Positions 15,420 through 23,588 of a stretch of 64,000 bases of DNA are shown here, piece after piece. The stretch covers positions 62,001 through 126,000 of the forward strand of contig NZ_LGSZ01000052.1 of NCBI RefSeq assembly GCF_001298265.1, read 5' to 3'. The notes below the pieces were generated by a model. The model worked only from the letters and a program-made list of their open reading frames with translations, had not been told where the DNA came from and ran no database searches. A program made the position numbers and the translations under genes. Source of the stretch: Allobosea vaviloviae (GTDB taxonomy: Bacteria; Pseudomonadota; Alphaproteobacteria; Rhizobiales; Beijerinckiaceae). The stretch's first letter is position 1. Each line of letters starts with the position of its first letter.

Positions 15420-16166
15420 ATGATCACGACGAATTCGCTCTCCCGCCGCTCGCTGCTCGGGATCGGCACCGCCGCCATCGCCGTCGCGGCCGCCCCGAAA
15501 GTCTGGGCGCAGGCCACGGCCCCTGCCGCCCCCAGCGGCCCATTCTCCCTGCCCAAGCGGGCCTATGAGGCTGCGGCGCTGGAACCGCATATCGATGCGA
15601 CCACGATGGACATCCATTACAGCCGCCATCACGCCGCCTTCGTCACCGGTCTCAACAACGCCGCCAAGGACCATGGTGTGCTGGCGACCAAGCCGATCAA
15701 CGAACTCCTCGGCGATATCACGGCCCTGCCCGAAGCCGTGCGCGTCGCGGTTCGCAATGCCGGCGGTGGCCACGCCAACCACAGTATGTTCTGGGAGATC
15801 ATGGGCCCCGGCGCCGGCGGCGCCCCGACCGGCGACGTCGCGGCCGCGATCACCAAGGATCTCGGCGGCTTCGACAAGTTCAAGACGGATTTCGAGGCTG
15901 CCGGCCTGCGCGTCTTTGGCTCGGGCTGGGTCTTCGTCACCGTCGACAAGGCCGGCAAGCTCGCCTTGCTCAGCAAGCCCAACCAGGACAGCCCGCTGAT
16001 GGACAAGCACATGGTCCTGATGGGCAACGACGTCTGGGAGCACGCCTATTACCTGAAGTACCAGAACCGCCGCGCCGACTACCTCAAGGGCTGGTGGAAC
16101 GTGGTCAACTGGGCCAAGGTCAACGAGCGCTACGCCGCCGCCAAGGCCGGCAAGCTGACCGTCTGA
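15420..16166 (+). CDS. Tat-exported Fe/Mn superoxide dismutase
   Basis: A 248-residue protein starting at the ATG preceded by GGAGG at 15409-15413. The leader LSRRSLLGIGTAAIAVAAA with cleavage near VWA-QA is a clear twin-arginine signal, so the folded metalloenzyme should work in the periplasm. Metal ligands are visible: the first His in DIHYSRHHAAFV, the second in GGHANHSMFW, and Asp and His in GNDVWEHAYY. It dismutates superoxide. The Fe versus Mn preference cannot be decided from sequence alone. Most bacterial Fe/Mn enzymes are cytoplasmic, so the export signal is notable. Confidence 0.92.
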   Translation: MITTNSLSRRSLLGIGTAAIAVAAAPKVWAQATAPAAPSGPFSLPKRAYEAAALEPHIDATTMDIHYSRHHAAFVTGLNNAAKDHGVLATKPINELLGDITALPEAVRVAVRNAGGGHANHSMFWEIMGPGAGGAPTGDVAAAITKDLGGFDKFKTDFEAAGLRVFGSGWVFVTVDKAGKLALLSKPNQDSPLMDKHMVLMGNDVWEHAYYLKYQNRRADYLKGWWNVVNWAKVNERYAAAKAGKLTV

Positions 16167-16193
16167 CACGCCCGCATTCGGTTTTCACTCATC

Positions 16194-16224
16194 ATGCCCG
16201 GCCTCGAGCCGGGCATTTTCGTTT
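16194..16224 (+). terminator. Rho-independent terminator after sod
   Basis: A 9-bp perfect stem ATGCCCGGC / GCCGGGCAT with a 5-nt loop, followed by TTTCGTTT on the plus strand, 28 bp after the sod stop. It separates sod from mbfA. Confidence 0.85.
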
Positions 16225-16290
16225 CGAGCGCCGCGATTGCATGGCGCCCCGATGGGCGACGCCATTGCGAAGACGCAACCGCCGGCTTAG

Positions 16291-16307
16291 TTTAGAAGAA
16301 TTCTAAA
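16291..16307 (+). promoter_or_regulatory. Irr-box (iron control element)-like operator of mbfA
   Basis: A perfect palindrome, TTTAGAA-GAA-TTCTAAA, lies 14 bp before the mbfA start codon. It resembles the iron control element bound by the haem-dependent Fur-family regulator Irr in Hyphomicrobiales. Irr-controlled mbfA is known in Bradyrhizobium and Agrobacterium. Its position near the translation start fits repression of mbfA under low iron. Confidence 0.75.
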
Positions 16308-16321
16308 TGCGAGGCTCGACC

Positions 16322-17314
16322 ATGCTCTCCCGCTTCTCCCTTCCCGGCTTCGGCGGCAAGCGCCGCTTCGACACGCTTTCCGAGAAGGAGATCCTTGCCC
16401 TCGCGATCTCGTCCGAGGAGGAAGACGGTCGGATCTATGCGATCTATGCGCAGAAACTGCGCGCCGCCTATCCCGCTTCGGCCGCGATCTTCGACGGCAT
16501 GGCGCAGGAGGAGGATGGCCACCGCCAGCGCCTGCTGGCGCTCCACCGGCAACGCTTCGGCGATGTCGTCCTGCCGATCCGGCGCGAGCACGTCGCCGAT
16601 TTCTACGCCCGCAAGCCGGTCTGGCTGGTCGAAAATCTCGGTCTCGATCAGATCCGCGCAGAGGCTGAGGACATGGAACGGCAGGCGCGCGATTTCTACG
16701 TCGCCGCCGCCGGCCGCTCGACCGATGTCGATACGCGCGAGCTCCTTGGCGCGCTCGCGGCCGCCGAAGCCGGGCACGAGGCGAAGGCGCAGTCCCTGAC
16801 CGCCGAGCACCTCGATGGCCAGACGCGCGACGACGAGGATCTCGCCGCCAAGCGTCAGTTCGTCCTGACCTGGGTCCAGCCGGGCCTTGCCGGCTTGATG
16901 GACGGCTCGGTCTCGACGCTGGCGCCGATCTTCGCCACCGCCTTCGCGACACAGGACCCGCGCACGACCTTCCTGATCGGCCTCTCGGCCTCGGTCGGCG
17001 CCGGCATCTCGATGGGCTTCACCGAGGCCGCCCATGACGACGGCAAGCTGTCTGGCCGCGGCGCACCCTGGAAGCGCGGCCTGGCCTCGGGCGTGATGAC
17101 GGCGCTCGGCGGGCTCGGCCACGCTTTGCCCTATCTCATCCCGCATTTTTGGACCGCCACGACGGTGGCGCTGATCGTCGTCTTCGTCGAACTCTGGGCC
17201 ATCGTCTGGATTCAGAACCGCTACATGGAGACGCCGTTCCTGCGCGCCGCCTTCCAGATCGTGCTGGGCGGCGGGCTGGTGCTGGCGGCGGGGATATTGA
17301 TCGGGGGGGCGTAG
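16322..17314 (+). CDS. mbfA: Membrane-bound ferritin / iron exporter
   Basis: A 330-residue fusion. The N-terminal ferritin-like four-helix domain (about 1-150) carries candidate di-iron ligands in ISSEEEDGRIY, MAQEEDGHR, EAEDMERQ and AAAEAGHEAKA. The C-terminal VIT1/CCC1-type membrane domain (about 180-330) begins with LAGLMDGSVSTLAPIF and has several transmembrane helices. MbfA proteins export iron and protect against iron and peroxide stress. The start was chosen because GAGG precedes this ATG by 7 bp; an upstream ATG at 16307 lies inside the Irr-box-like palindrome. Confidence 0.9.
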   Translation: MLSRFSLPGFGGKRRFDTLSEKEILALAISSEEEDGRIYAIYAQKLRAAYPASAAIFDGMAQEEDGHRQRLLALHRQRFGDVVLPIRREHVADFYARKPVWLVENLGLDQIRAEAEDMERQARDFYVAAAGRSTDVDTRELLGALAAAEAGHEAKAQSLTAEHLDGQTRDDEDLAAKRQFVLTWVQPGLAGLMDGSVSTLAPIFATAFATQDPRTTFLIGLSASVGAGISMGFTEAAHDDGKLSGRGAPWKRGLASGVMTALGGLGHALPYLIPHFWTATTVALIVVFVELWAIVWIQNRYMETPFLRAAFQIVLGGGLVLAAGILIGGA

Positions 17315-17326
17315 GCGGAAGGCGCA

Positions 17327-17424
17327 CGTCATGCTCGGGCTTGACCCGAGCATCTCTCACGATGAGTGGCGCCCCTTTCTGCTGGAGATTCTCGGGTCCG
17401 AGCAAGCGCGGCCCGAGAATGACG
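17327..17424. repeat. REP family A, copy 1 (convergent mbfA / atzE)
   Basis: Two hairpins bounded by CGTC and GACG: ATGCTCGGG / CCCGAGCAT at 17331-17353 and ATTCTCGGG / CCCGAGAAT at 17388-17420. The same two hairpins recur at three other intergenic places in the window. Lying between convergent genes, it could act as a two-way terminator. Confidence 0.85.
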
Positions 17425-17426
17425 AG

Positions 17427-18821
17427 CTAGCCGAGCACCGGCGCCCTCGCCTCGCACACACCGGCCTGCTGGAGCGCGAACGCCGCGCGCAGGCACAAAT
17501 CCTCGCGCCAGGGTGCAGCGATGATCTGCACGCCAATCGGCAAACCCGTTCCGAACACCGGCACCGCCGCAACGGGCAGGCCGATGCAGGAGATGGGCTG
17601 GGTGAACAAGCCGAGATTGGGCCGCAGCGGCACGGTCTCGCCGCGCAGCTCCAGCGTCTTCTGGCCGACGAACGGCGCAGGGCACGGCGTCGCCGGCGCG
17701 ATGATCAGGTCGACGCCCTCGAACACCCGCATCATCTCGTCATGGAACCAGCGCCGCGCCCGCTGCGCCTGGACATACCACGCAGCCGGCAGCATCGCCC
17801 CGGCGAGGAAACGGTCGCGCGTCTCGGGGTCGAAATCGTCGGCCCGCTGGCGCAGCCGCTCGAGATGGAAGGCCGCGCTCTCGCTGTTGGTGATCAGGAA
17901 GGCGGCAGCGCGGGCGATGCCGGCGCCTTCGAGATCGAGCGTCCGCGTCGCGCCGAGACCTTGCGCGACCGCCGCCACGGCCGCTTGCGCCTCAGGCATG
18001 CCATCGGTCGAAAAATAGCCGCCCGCCACGGCGATCCTCAGCCCGTCCGTCCCTTGCGATAGCGAGGGCAGCACCGGCTCCGCAGGCCTTTGCGTACAGG
18101 CAGGGTCATGGGCATCGCCTCCCTGCATCAGATCATAGGCCATCGCCAGATCGGTGACGTCGCGCGCGAAGGGGCCGAGATGGTCGAGCGAATCGCAGAA
18201 CGGGAAGCTGCGCGTGCGTGGCAGCCGGCCATAGGTTGGCTTCAGCCCGAAGATGCCGCAGAGCGAACTCGGCACCCGGATCGAGCCGTTGGTGTCGGAG
18301 CCGAGCGACAGCGGCGCCAGCCCGGCCGCCGTCGCGGAGCCGGAGCCGGAGGACGAGCCGCCCGCCATTCGCGCGGAATCATGCGGGTTGCGGCAGGGGC
18401 CGTCATGGGCATTCTCGCCGGTGAAGTCATAGGCGTATTCGCCCATGTTCAGCCCGCCGAGCAGCACCGCCCCGGCCGCCGTTAGACGCTCGATCAGGAC
18501 CGCATCGCGCGCGGCCGGAGCCCGCTCGCGATTGATCTTCGAGCCCGCCTTGGTCGGCAGGCCCGCGATGTCGAACAGGTTCTTAGCCGCGAAGGGCACG
18601 CCCGCGAGAGGCCCGAGCATCTTGCCCGCCGCGCGCGCCGTGTCGATGCCGCGCGCCTGCTCCAGCGCGCGCTGCGCCGTAACGTCGGTGAAGGCATTGA
18701 CCACCGAATTGACGCGCGCGATGCGGGCAAGGAAGATCTCGGCCACAGTCTCCGCCGTGACCTCGCCATCCCTGACCTGCGCCGCGATCTTGTGGGCCGG
18801 CGCAAAGACGTCGATGCTCAC
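17427..18821 (-). CDS. atzE: AtzE/HpxY-type amidase (1-carboxybiuret hydrolase family)
   Basis: A 464-residue amidase-signature enzyme starting at a GTG that overlaps the atzG stop by 4 bp. The catalytic Lys is in FAAKNLFDIAG, and the two serines are in MAGGSSSGSGSATAAG and GSDTNGSIRVPSS. The AtzE/HpxY assignment rests on family resemblance plus the adjacent DUF4089 gene, which in Pseudomonas sp. ADP encodes the AtzG partner of AtzE. There AtzE deaminates 1-carboxybiuret to 1,3-dicarboxyurea. HpxY relatives act in purine or oxalurate breakdown, so the true substrate may differ. It is the last gene of the biuH-NCS2-atzG-atzE operon. Confidence 0.85.
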   Translation of the reverse strand: MSIDVFAPAHKIAAQVRDGEVTAETVAEIFLARIARVNSVVNAFTDVTAQRALEQARGIDTARAAGKMLGPLAGVPFAAKNLFDIAGLPTKAGSKINRERAPAARDAVLIERLTAAGAVLLGGLNMGEYAYDFTGENAHDGPCRNPHDSARMAGGSSSGSGSATAAGLAPLSLGSDTNGSIRVPSSLCGIFGLKPTYGRLPRTRSFPFCDSLDHLGPFARDVTDLAMAYDLMQGGDAHDPACTQRPAEPVLPSLSQGTDGLRIAVAGGYFSTDGMPEAQAAVAAVAQGLGATRTLDLEGAGIARAAAFLITNSESAAFHLERLRQRADDFDPETRDRFLAGAMLPAAWYVQAQRARRWFHDEMMRVFEGVDLIIAPATPCPAPFVGQKTLELRGETVPLRPNLGLFTQPISCIGLPVAAVPVFGTGLPIGVQIIAAPWREDLCLRAAFALQQAGVCEARAPVLG

Positions 18822-19042
18822 GAGGCCTGCTCCACGGCGCCCGGCCGGAAGGCCGGTGCGAGTTCGAGCGAGGCCGGATCGAGCGGCGCGGCGAGAACGA
18901 CCTTCGACATACTGTGCGCGATGGCGAGGAACTGGAGGACCATCGGCCGCTGCTCGTCGGTGATCGTCAGGCCAAGGCTCGGCGCCATCGCGTCGAGATG
19001 GCGGACGGCGTCGAAGTCGCCCACCGGGTTTATCTTGCTCAT
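18818..19042 (-). CDS. atzG: AtzG/HpxX-like small subunit (DUF4089)
   Basis: A 74-residue protein, MSKINPVGDFDAVRHLDAMA..., with the central LGLTITDEQRPMVLQFLAIAHSMSKVVLAAPL typical of DUF4089 proteins. In Pseudomonas sp. ADP the equivalent AtzG is required for folding and activity of AtzE in a heterotetramer. The gene overlaps the permease stop by 4 bp (ATGA) and the atzE start by 4 bp (GTGA). Tight coupling on both sides supports a complex made in fixed ratio. It is easily missed because of its size. Confidence 0.85.
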   Translation of the reverse strand: MSKINPVGDFDAVRHLDAMAPSLGLTITDEQRPMVLQFLAIAHSMSKVVLAAPLDPASLELAPAFRPGAVEQAS

Positions 19043-20640
19043 TCGGCCGGCTCCAGCTTGGCATGCGGCTCGGTCGTCATCGTCTTGATGGTGGTCTCTG
19101 CCGCCAGAGACGTTGCGCAATAATAGAGGAAGCCGGCGACCATCGCGTAGGCGAGGCTGATCGACGGCGTCACGCCGAGCCCCTTGCCGATGCCGATCGC
19201 CTCGCCATGCATCAGCCCGAAATAGGTTAGTACGGCACCGGCCGCGGCGAATGCCGCCGCTTGCATGAACTGCTTTTCGATGACGAAGACGGCGATGGCG
19301 CCGAGCACGAGCCCCGACAGGATCGCTCCGCCCCCCATCAGTTCGAGCCCGTGATAGAGCACGCCCATATTGGCCATCTTGTCGATGCCGACTGCCGCGG
19401 CATTGGTGCCGGCCGCCCCGAGCGCACCGTCGATCAGAACCTTGGCCCAGGCAGCGAGATGCGGCGTGATCGCCAGCACGATCGCCGGAGCATGGCTGGT
19501 CGGCGTGGTCTGGAAGGCCTGCGCCCCGATCAGCATACCGATATAGAGCAGGATCGGCGAAATCGCGACGATCGGGATCAGCGCCAGCAGCAGCGCGATG
19601 ATGCCGAACCAGCAGAGCACGACCACGATCAGGCCAGTCGCCGCCGAATAGCCGATGCGCCCGCCCATCGCCTTCCAGCCGGGATGACCGATATAGACTG
19701 CGTTGATGAAGGGGTTGCCCATCAGGCAGCCGATCAGCGACACGACGCCGTCGGCGGTAAGCACCCGCGTCGTCGGATAATGGTCTCCGGCGGCCTCGGC
19801 GCTCTCGACATTGTCCATCGCCTCGACGAGGTCGTAGATGCCGAACGGGATAGCCGTGACCAGGATGATGCCGAGATAGGAAAAGCCCGAGAAGACGTGG
19901 TCGACCGCCGGCACAGGCAGCGAGAAGCCGAAGGTCGAGAAGGCCGCGCCGAGCTTGGCCAGCGACATCCCGCCGACATCGAGCCCGAGCAGCGTCGAAC
20001 CCCATGCGATGACCATGCCGAAGCCGATCGCCACCAGCCCGGCCGGGATGCCCTTGGGATAGCGGATCCCGCCGAACCAGCTCACCAGGATGATCGCGAG
20101 GCAGGTCAAGCCGATCGCCGGGGTCAGGAAGATTTCCAGCGCCGGCCGCATCGAGATGAAGGCGATCGAGACGCCCGCCAGCGTGCCGAGCAGGGCGGCG
20201 CGCGGCGTGATCTTGCGGATGTACGGCGCGATGAAGCCGCCGAGCATCAGGATGAAACTCTGGAAGAACACCCAGACGAGGCCGGCCTCCCAGCCCTTGA
20301 TCGGATCGCCGGTCATGCCAGCGATCGGCAGCATGATGACGAAGGTGACGACGAACATGTGCGGCACGCTGATGCCCGACGGCAGGGCGCAGACATCGTC
20401 GCGTCCGGTCGCCTTGGCGAGCTTCCAGGCCAGCCAGGCATAGTAGCCGGTCGAGAGCAGCATCATCAGCCCGAGCGCCGGCAGGATGCGCCCGAAGACG
20501 ATGGCGGGCGGCATCTTCAGCACGAATTGCAGCAGCCCGGTCAGCACCAGCAGGTTGACCAGGATGTTCGTGCCGAAACCGAACAGGGCGTTCCAGTCGC
20601 CCGGCGTCCAGAGTTTCGGTGAGGTCGTCGTCGTCGCCAT
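19039..20640 (-). CDS. NCS2-family permease
   Basis: A 533-residue membrane protein with about 12-14 hydrophobic segments. The start ATG (MATTTTSPKLWTPGDW) follows AGGAGG-like sequence on the minus strand. NCS2 features include NILVNLLVLTGLLQFVLKMP near the N-terminus and a central EAMDNVESAEAAGDHYPTTR with conserved acidic residues. NCS2 carriers move purines and pyrimidines with protons or sodium. Being locked between the BiuH-like hydrolase (20 bp) and atzG (overlap), it probably imports the nitrogen heterocycle or ureide that the operon degrades. Confidence 0.82.
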   Translation of the reverse strand: MATTTTSPKLWTPGDWNALFGFGTNILVNLLVLTGLLQFVLKMPPAIVFGRILPALGLMMLLSTGYYAWLAWKLAKATGRDDVCALPSGISVPHMFVVTFVIMLPIAGMTGDPIKGWEAGLVWVFFQSFILMLGGFIAPYIRKITPRAALLGTLAGVSIAFISMRPALEIFLTPAIGLTCLAIILVSWFGGIRYPKGIPAGLVAIGFGMVIAWGSTLLGLDVGGMSLAKLGAAFSTFGFSLPVPAVDHVFSGFSYLGIILVTAIPFGIYDLVEAMDNVESAEAAGDHYPTTRVLTADGVVSLIGCLMGNPFINAVYIGHPGWKAMGGRIGYSAATGLIVVVLCWFGIIALLLALIPIVAISPILLYIGMLIGAQAFQTTPTSHAPAIVLAITPHLAAWAKVLIDGALGAAGTNAAAVGIDKMANMGVLYHGLELMGGGAILSGLVLGAIAVFVIEKQFMQAAAFAAAGAVLTYFGLMHGEAIGIGKGLGVTPSISLAYAMVAGFLYYCATSLAAETTIKTMTTEPHAKLEPAE

Positions 20641-20660
20641 ATCCCCCTCCTCTGCTGCGT

Positions 20661-21347
20661 TCAGGCTGCGCGCTGGTTTGCCGCGAGCGCCGCCAGCACC
20701 TCTTCCGTCGTCGAGACCCAGCCGAAGATCCCGCCCTGGGCCGCGATCATGCGTAAGCCCACCTCGTGGAACTCGGCGAAATAGGAGGCGCAGGCGTCGC
20801 CGAGCACGAGGCAGCGATAGCCCCGGTCGTTGGCCTCCCGCACCGTGGTGTGGACGCAGACCTCGGTCGTCACGCCCGTCACCATCAGCGTCTCGATGCC
20901 GCGGTTGCGCAGCATCAGGTCGAGATCGGTCTGGTAGAAGGCGCCCTTGCCGGGTTTGTCGATCACCGGCTCGTCGGGCAGGGGCGCGAGCGCCGGAATG
21001 ATGTCGTGCCCGGCCTCGCCCCGGATCAGGATGCGACCCATCGGCCCGCACGCACCGATGCGCTTGTCGGCGGGGCCGCGCTCGACCTTGGCCGGCGGCG
21101 CGTCCGACAGGTCCGGACGGTGCCCCTCGCGGGTGTGGATCACCAGCATGCCGGCCGCGCGCGCGCCAGTCAGGATGGCACGGCAGGGCTCGACGGCAGC
21201 CACCAGCCGCGAGACGTCGTTGCCGAGCGCCGCGCCGAAGCCGCCGGGCTCGAGGAAGTCGCGCTGCATGTCGATGATCACCAGCGCCGTGCGGGCGAAA
21301 TCGACGCTCAGCGGAGACGGATTGGCAGGAATCTCGAAGCGGCTCAC
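20661..21347 (-). CDS. biuH: Isochorismatase-family cysteine hydrolase, biuret hydrolase-like
   Basis: A 228-residue cysteine hydrolase. The catalytic Asp is in LVIIDMQRDFLEPGGFG, Lys is in IDKPGKGAFYQTDLD and Cys is in VTGVTTEVCVHTTVREANDRGY. The blocks IHTREGHRPDLSD, RIGACGPMGRILIRGE..DIIP and AAQGGIFGWVS closely follow characterised biuret amidohydrolase BiuH of Rhizobium, which converts biuret to allophanate. RutB-like ureidoacrylate hydrolases are the main alternative. The start is taken at GTG because GGAGG lies 9 bp upstream; an ATG at 21422 would add 25 unconserved residues. First gene of the operon. Confidence 0.8.
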   Translation of the reverse strand: MSRFEIPANPSPLSVDFARTALVIIDMQRDFLEPGGFGAALGNDVSRLVAAVEPCRAILTGARAAGMLVIHTREGHRPDLSDAPPAKVERGPADKRIGACGPMGRILIRGEAGHDIIPALAPLPDEPVIDKPGKGAFYQTDLDLMLRNRGIETLMVTGVTTEVCVHTTVREANDRGYRCLVLGDACASYFAEFHEVGLRMIAAQGGIFGWVSTTEEVLAALAANQRAA

Positions 21348-21553
21348 GGCCTGGCGCCTCCGATCGCGGTCGAACGGAACGGGCTTTGCAAGGGCTGTGC
21401 CTGAGATCGAGTCGCGCGGCATTCGCGGAATCAGCCTCTCAGGAACCAGGCCCAGGACGTTGAGATCACGATGAAATCGTCTGGAACTGAAATCTCAGCC
21501 TCGAACCGCCGAGCGGCTAGATCCAGCGCTACAGGCCGATGCTCGATTGGCAT

Positions 21554-21572
21554 TGCATAATCTTTGTATGCA
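21554..21572. promoter_or_regulatory. Inverted repeat between divergent biuH and atzF
   Basis: TGCATA-N7-TATGCA, a perfect dyad in the 274 bp divergent region. It overlaps the candidate -10 of the biuH operon. The size and symmetry suit a GntR/FCD or similar dimeric repressor; the GntR gene 2 kb away is the natural candidate. Confidence 0.45.
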
Positions 21573-21591
21573 TGATGAAGAAATTTGCCCA
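21563..21591 (-). promoter_or_regulatory. Candidate promoter of the biuH-NCS2-atzG-atzE operon
   Basis: On the minus strand TGGGCA (21591-21586), a 17 bp spacer ending in GCA, then TACAAA (21568-21563). The same layout occurs before the ABC importer operon at 30525-30553. Confidence 0.45.
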
Positions 21592-21621
21592 ATTCATGGG
21601 CTAGCTTAAGAGAGGGCCGTC

Positions 21622-23418
21622 GTGCCGACGCTGACCAGACTTCTCGCCGACCATCTGGACGGCACCGCGACGATCCCGCAGACCATCGCGGCGGCTTACG
21701 CCCGCCATCGTAGCCACGGCGACGACGCGATCTTCATCACGCTGCGGCCGGAAGCCGAGGTGCTGGCGGAGGCCGAAATCCTGCAGGCGGAAGGCCCGAA
21801 AGGCCGCCGGCTCTGGGGCATCCCCATCGCGGTGAAGGACAATATCGATGTCGCCGGCCTGGCCACGACGGCCGCCTGCCCGGCCTTCGCCTATCAGCCC
21901 GCGCAAGACGCCAGCGTCGTCGCCAGGCTGCGGGCGGCCGGCGCAATCATCATCGGCAAGACCAATCTCGACCAGTTCGCCACTGGGTTGAACGGCACGC
22001 GCTCGCCCTATGGCGTGCCGCTGAACACGCTGCGCGCCGACCTCGTGCCGGGCGGATCGAGTTCCGGCTCGGCCAGCGCGGTCGCCGCCGGCATCGTGCC
22101 GGTGTCGCTCGGCACCGATACGGCGGGCTCGGGCCGCGTGCCGGCCGGCTTGCAGAACCTCGTCGGCCTCAAGCCCAGCCTCGGGCTCGTCCCAACTGCC
22201 GGCGTCGTCCCCGCCTGTCGCACGCTCGACTGCGTCTCCGTGTTCGCGCTGACGGTCGAGGATGCCTGGGCGGTTCTCGACGTCGTCGCCGGCCCCGACG
22301 CCACGGACGCCTTCTCGCGCCCGGTTCCCCTCGGCCATCCCGGCGCCGTGCCGCCCACGATCCGCATCGCCGTGCCGCGTCCGGAAAACCTCGACGTCGC
22401 CGGGGATGCCGGTGCCGCGGCGAGCTTCGCGCTGGCTGTCGAGCGCGCCAGGGCGCTGGGTGCGCAGATCGTGCCGCTCGACATGACACCGCTCTACGAG
22501 ACCGCGCGGCTGCTCTATGAAGGCCCCTGGGTGGCCGAGCGCTACCTCGCGATCCAGGATCTGCTCGCCCGCGATCCCGACGCGATCCTGCCTGTCATCC
22601 GCCAGGTCATCGCCGGCAAGCCGCTGCCCGACGCGGCCGCGACCTTCGCGGCGCGCTATCGCGTCGCCGAACTGGCGCTGGCTGCGAAGGCCGCCTTGAA
22701 GGGCATCGATGCGCTGATGGTGCCCACCGCACCGCGCCCGGTGACGCTGGCGGAGATGGCGGCAGACCCGATCGGCATGAACTCGCTGCTGGGCCGCTAC
22801 ACCAATTTCGTCAACCTGCTCGACATGTGCGCGCTCGCCATCCCCGTGAGCCTGGCGGCGGACGGCACGGCGGCCGGCATCACGCTGATCGCGCCGGCAG
22901 GCCACGACGCCGTGCTCGCCGGCCTCGGCGCGGCGCTACATGCCGCCGCCGGCCTGCCGCTCGGCGCAACCGACCTGCCCTATCCGACGCCCGGCACGTT
23001 GCCGGTCAGGGCGGCGCCTGATGCCATCGAGATCGCCGTCGTCGGCGCGCATCTCTCCGGCATGCCACTGAACGGCGAACTGACCCGCCTGGGCGCGACC
23101 TTCCTGCGCGCTACCACGACGACGCCGGATTACCGCCTCTTCGCCCTGCCCGGCGGCCCGCCCGCGCGTCCCGGCCTGATCCGGGTCGGAAGCGGCGGCG
23201 CGACGATCGAACTCGAAGTCTGGTCCCTGCCACCGGAGGGCTTCGGGCGCTTCGTCGCCGGCATCCCCGCCCCGCTCGGCATCGGCACGCTGACGCTGGC
23301 CGACGGCACCAAGGTCAAGGGCTTCCTCTGCGAGACGATTGCGACGGAAGGCGCGCGCGACGTCACGGAGTTCGGCGGCTGGCGGGCGTTTGTCGCCGCA
23401 CAGGCGAAGACGGCTTGA
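21622..23418 (+). CDS. atzF: Allophanate hydrolase
   Basis: A 598-residue enzyme starting at GTG after GAGAGGG. The N-terminal amidase-signature domain (1 to about 440) has Lys in IAVKDNIDVAG and Ser residues in PGGSSSGSASAVAAG and GTDTAGSGRVPAG. The C-terminal domain (about 450-598) is the allophanate hydrolase C-terminal type, with VVGAHLSGMPLNGELTRLGA and FALPGGPPARPGLIRV. Both domains are needed for allophanate to go fully to ammonia and CO2. It is divergent from biuH. It lacks a fused urea carboxylase, which fits biuret or carboxybiuret rather than urea as the source. Confidence 0.92.
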   Translation: MPTLTRLLADHLDGTATIPQTIAAAYARHRSHGDDAIFITLRPEAEVLAEAEILQAEGPKGRRLWGIPIAVKDNIDVAGLATTAACPAFAYQPAQDASVVARLRAAGAIIIGKTNLDQFATGLNGTRSPYGVPLNTLRADLVPGGSSSGSASAVAAGIVPVSLGTDTAGSGRVPAGLQNLVGLKPSLGLVPTAGVVPACRTLDCVSVFALTVEDAWAVLDVVAGPDATDAFSRPVPLGHPGAVPPTIRIAVPRPENLDVAGDAGAAASFALAVERARALGAQIVPLDMTPLYETARLLYEGPWVAERYLAIQDLLARDPDAILPVIRQVIAGKPLPDAAATFAARYRVAELALAAKAALKGIDALMVPTAPRPVTLAEMAADPIGMNSLLGRYTNFVNLLDMCALAIPVSLAADGTAAGITLIAPAGHDAVLAGLGAALHAAAGLPLGATDLPYPTPGTLPVRAAPDAIEIAVVGAHLSGMPLNGELTRLGATFLRATTTTPDYRLFALPGGPPARPGLIRVGSGGATIELEVWSLPPEGFGRFVAGIPAPLGIGTLTLADGTKVKGFLCETIATEGARDVTEFGGWRAFVAAQAKTA

Positions 23419-23452
23419 CCATCTGACGCGATGCCATTTTCGCCCCCCTCGG

Positions 23453-23554
23453 CGTCATCCCGGACAAGCGGCACAGCCGCGCAGATCCGAGATCCATGCT
23501 GGAGCGGGTCAGGAATGGATCCCGGGTCTCGGCTTCGCCTCGCCCGGGATGACG
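23453..23554. repeat. REP family B, copy 1 (convergent atzF / gntR)
   Basis: A palindromic unit bounded by CGTC and GACG, with CATCCCGG / CCGGGATG outer arms and GGATC-containing inner arms. A close copy lies at 52270-52364. It is between convergent genes and may terminate both. Confidence 0.85.
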
Positions 23555-23588
23555 GCACGCCGAATTGGACCAGCCAGGGGCACTCCCC

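Noticed and set aside
20661..21347. RutB (ureidoacrylate hydrolase) of a pyrimidine rut operon
   Set aside because: No RutA, RutC, RutD or RutF-like gene is adjacent, and allophanate hydrolase plus AtzE/AtzG point to biuret-type chemistry. It remains an alternative.
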